A program made the position numbers and the translations under genes. This document shows positions 61,936 through 64,000 of a stretch of DNA of 64,000 nt, piece after piece; position 1 is the first letter of the stretch, and each line of letters starts with the position of its first letter. Below the pieces are notes generated by a model. That model was not told where the DNA came from, made no database searches, and was given only the letters and a program-made list of their open reading frames with translations. This stretch comes from Desulfobulbaceae bacterium UBA2273 (GTDB lineage Bacteria; Desulfobacterota; Desulfobulbia; Desulfobulbales; Desulfurivibrionaceae): assembly GCA_002347095.1 (NCBI GenBank), contig DDWZ01000011.1, positions 189,780-253,779 on the forward strand, in the 5' to 3' direction.

Positions 61936-63624
61936 TTACAGGGGCAGACGGCGCGAGTAGAAAGAGGCGTTGTTTGGCAGGTGGGAAATCACAAGCAGCG
62001 TGGCATCGGGGAGTTGTTCACCGATCAGGCGCAGCATCCGTTCCTCTTCCTGAGGGTCCAGGGAATCGAAGGCCTCCTGCAGGAAAATCCACTGGGGACG
62101 GTTGAGCAGCAGGCGCACCATGCCCAGGAGTTGCTGCTCCCCCCGGGCCAGGGCGTTGATCCAATTGTCCTGCTGGTCGAGCTGGTCGATGAGGTTTTCA
62201 AGGCCCACCAAACGCAGCGCCTGCTCGAGTTGTTCCTGACTGAAAACCCGGCGGGAGGTTGGGTAGCAGATGGCGTTGCGCAGGGTGCTGGTGGGCAGAT
62301 ACGGCCGTGGCGGCACGAAAAAGAGGCGGCCCTGGCTGGGGAGCTCGATGACGCCGCTGCCCCATGGTCGTATCCCGGCAATGGCGCGAAACAGCTTTGC
62401 CCCGGTGTAGGTGTTGCCGGTGATCAGCACATGTTCGCCCGGGCCGATCTCCATATTGATGTTTTGGGCCAATACCGGGCCGTCGTATTTGGCGATACTG
62501 AGGTCGCGGAAGGCCAGTACCGGTCGGTTGGAAGTTTTCACCTGAATCCAGTGATCCGGTTTTGCCAACTCCTCCCCCACATTATCCAACACCTTGAGTA
62601 AGCTTAAGGTGCGCTCCACCGAGGCGCGCCATTCGGCGATCCCGCCCACGTTGCCGACCGGCCAGGAGAGGGCGCCGACCATCTGTTGGAAAGCCTGGGC
62701 AGCTTGCATCATCCCGCCCAGGGTGATGCTCCCCAGAATGTACCGGGGTGCGGCGATCAGGAGCGGAAAGGCCATGTTCAGCGAGGCATAGCCGGTGCTG
62801 AATATCTGAATATTACGCCATGCCGCGGTTTGCGTGTCCCATGTCTTGCGAATCTTATAGAACAGTTCATGCAAAAGATGCCGCTCATAGCTATCGGCAT
62901 GGATCAGTGCGATGGCCTGGCTGTTTTCCTGCGCCTCCAGCAGACCGGCGCGGAAGTCCGCCTCTGCCGATTGCCGGGCGTTGGTGGCGCCGGTCAGGGG
63001 CAAGCTCACCTGCCAGCCAAGCCAGGAAGCCAAGGCCGTATAGATGATCGCGATCCAGACCAGATGGCCGTAGATGGGGATTTTCCATGCTCCCAGGTCG
63101 AGCGTCACCACTCCGGAATGGGACCAGAGCACCTGCGAGAAGCCGATCAGCAGTAAAATGCAGTAAAACAACGAGTGGGCCAGGGCGACCGCTGACTCGC
63201 TGGCGATACGGCAATCCTCGGCAATACGCCCATCCGGGTTGTCGTGTTCGCCCGGCAGGTGCGAGATCAGATAGTGGCGGCCATCCCGCATCCAGCGGGA
63301 GAAAACATGGTCCGTCAGCCAGTCGCGCCAATAGATCTGCAGATTGCGCTTGATGACCAGATGCGATCCGGTCACGGCCATGTCGGCGACAAAGATGATC
63401 GCCAGTACGCCGATCTGGGTGACAAGGCCGCGCATGGAGTGCTGCTCCAGGGCGTTGAACAACGCCGCGCTCCACTGGGTAACCACCACCGCCAGGATCA
63501 TTTGCATGATGGTCAGGAGCGCCAGGAGGAAGGTGGTGCCCCGGATCTTCAGCTTTTGCTTCGAGCGCCAAAACAGCTTGGACAGGCGAAGAAATTCAAC
63601 GAGAAAATCGAGGGAGTTAGGCAT
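61936..63624 (-). CDS. ABC transporter (YddA/SbmA-type half) with degenerate ATPase motifs
   Basis: 562 residues: N-terminal membrane domain (about 1-330, six helices, ABC_membrane_2/SbmA_BacA-like with SRWMRDGRHYLISHLPGEHDNPDGRI split across the loop) and a C-terminal nucleotide-binding domain (370-562). Walker A reads GNTYTGAKLF from residue 403, one residue short and with Ala where Lys is required. The signature is ARGEQQ, and Walker B has Gln516 instead of Asp (IFLQEAFDSLD). The switch His (VISHLP) is kept. ATP hydrolysis is doubtful. First gene of the operon. Confidence 0.82.
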   Translation of the reverse strand: MPNSLDFLVEFLRLSKLFWRSKQKLKIRGTTFLLALLTIMQMILAVVVTQWSAALFNALEQHSMRGLVTQIGVLAIIFVADMAVTGSHLVIKRNLQIYWRDWLTDHVFSRWMRDGRHYLISHLPGEHDNPDGRIAEDCRIASESAVALAHSLFYCILLLIGFSQVLWSHSGVVTLDLGAWKIPIYGHLVWIAIIYTALASWLGWQVSLPLTGATNARQSAEADFRAGLLEAQENSQAIALIHADSYERHLLHELFYKIRKTWDTQTAAWRNIQIFSTGYASLNMAFPLLIAAPRYILGSITLGGMMQAAQAFQQMVGALSWPVGNVGGIAEWRASVERTLSLLKVLDNVGEELAKPDHWIQVKTSNRPVLAFRDLSIAKYDGPVLAQNINMEIGPGEHVLITGNTYTGAKLFRAIAGIRPWGSGVIELPSQGRLFFVPPRPYLPTSTLRNAICYPTSRRVFSQEQLEQALRLVGLENLIDQLDQQDNWINALARGEQQLLGMVRLLLNRPQWIFLQEAFDSLDPQEEERMLRLIGEQLPDATLLVISHLPNNASFYSRRLPL

Positions 63625-64000
63625 CTTGGCTCAGGGGATACTGGTGAAGGTGACGCCAATCAGCGGCGAGGGAACCTTTGGCATGGTCGGCGAAAATCGA
63701 CGGCTGGCAGGCTGAAGACGCCGTGCCTGGGATTGTCCTCGCGCCTTGTCCCTGTTACAGAAATCGTATTTGAAGGTCATAGGGCTATAAAAAAAATAGT
63801 TTTCTGGCTGGTATCCGGCCATATCGATTCGTCCAAGTCCCCCCTGTCAATTCCTACAGAAAGCCTGTGATTCCGTCAACATCTTCCTGCGGGTGATGTA
63901 AAAAACATTGCACCCATTGATCAGTGTTGTCCGGTAAGAAAATTGCAATATCAAGCAAACCGTCAAAATCCCCCCTCGCCCCCCTTTTCAAAGGGGGGAA
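63625..64000. other. Intergenic region at the right edge
   Basis: 376 bases without a convincing gene, lower in GC than the coding regions. It is the leader of the ABC-GH5-EEP operon; no clear promoter was found. The last 30 bases (CCCCCTCG then CCCCCCTTTTCAAAGGGGGG) form a hairpin of a common intergenic repeat type that continues past the edge. Confidence 0.55.

Noticed and set aside
63244..63870. 208-codon plus-strand open frame at the right end
   Set aside because: It runs antisense to the ABC transporter N-terminus and into the intergenic region, has no ribosome site and no recognisable domain.

Overview
The window is one continuous, GC-rich, gene-dense bacterial chromosome segment. Gene content points to Desulfobacterota (former Deltaproteobacteria), probably near the Desulfobulbales: a Nuo operon with MrpD-like antiporter subunits and no NuoE/F/G between D and H, type III glutamine synthetase, an anaerobic-style cobamide set with CbiR, and a FlhF/FlhG flagellar cluster with a sigma-54 promoter. 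This placement is inferred from gene content only. I see no prophage, insertion sequence, CRISPR array or rRNA.

Layout. (1) 1-9.5 kb: the distal part of a complex I operon, nuoD(partial)-H-I-J-K, two MrpD-like antiporter subunits with an 83-residue membrane protein between them, then nuoM and nuoN. That is four antiporter-like subunits instead of three, and one of them lacks the central channel lysine. (2) 9.6-21.1 kb: tRNA-Gly(CCC) with a clear promoter, then the translation/RNA cluster rimP-nusA-ylxR-infB-rbfA-nrnA-truB-rpsO-pnp and an M16 peptidase. (3) 21.2-25.4 kb: dut, a metallo-beta-lactamase-fold hydrolase, and a cobamide remodelling and assembly set cbiR-cobT-cobS. (4) 25.5-26.9 kb: two exported or anchored proteins of unknown function, closed by a strong bidirectional terminator. 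(5) 27-33.7 kb, minus strand: nitrogen assimilation genes amt-glnB-glnD-glnN behind a consensus sigma-54 promoter. (6) 33.8-46.1 kb, minus strand: the flagellar operon fliLMNOPQR-flhB-flhA-flhF-flhG-fliA-cheY plus a second FliL-like gene, also behind a sigma-54 promoter. (7) 46.4-50.1 kb, plus strand: a DUF362 protein, a FabL-type enoyl-ACP reductase, Maf and a degenerate EAL-HDOD protein. (8) 50-57.1 kb, minus strand: glyS without adjacent glyQ, a FolE2 homologue lacking the metal-binding cysteine motif, a receiver-only response regulator, and rpoZ-dnaJ-moaC-dksA-galT. (9) 57.4-59.9 kb, plus strand: four exported proteins, two of FlgO type. (10) 59.9-63.6 kb, minus strand: a tight three-gene operon encoding an ABC transporter with degenerate ATPase motifs, a cytoplasmic GH5 beta-glucanase-like enzyme and an EEP-fold phosphodiesterase.

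Dispersed repeats. Two imperfect-palindrome families occur in intergenic gaps: four copies of a roughly 60-bp element (two flanking nuoM in opposite orientation) and three copies of a roughly 100-150-bp element. There are also an 87-bp MITE-like palindrome after cobS, a pair of inverted G-rich repeats before cobT, and two purine-rich hairpins at the ends of dut and fliM.

The least explained parts are the ABC-GH5-EEP operon, the FlgO-type lipoprotein cluster, the Cys-less FolE2 homologue and the unusual membrane arm of complex I. Family calls come from recognising motifs in the translated sequence. No database search was run.
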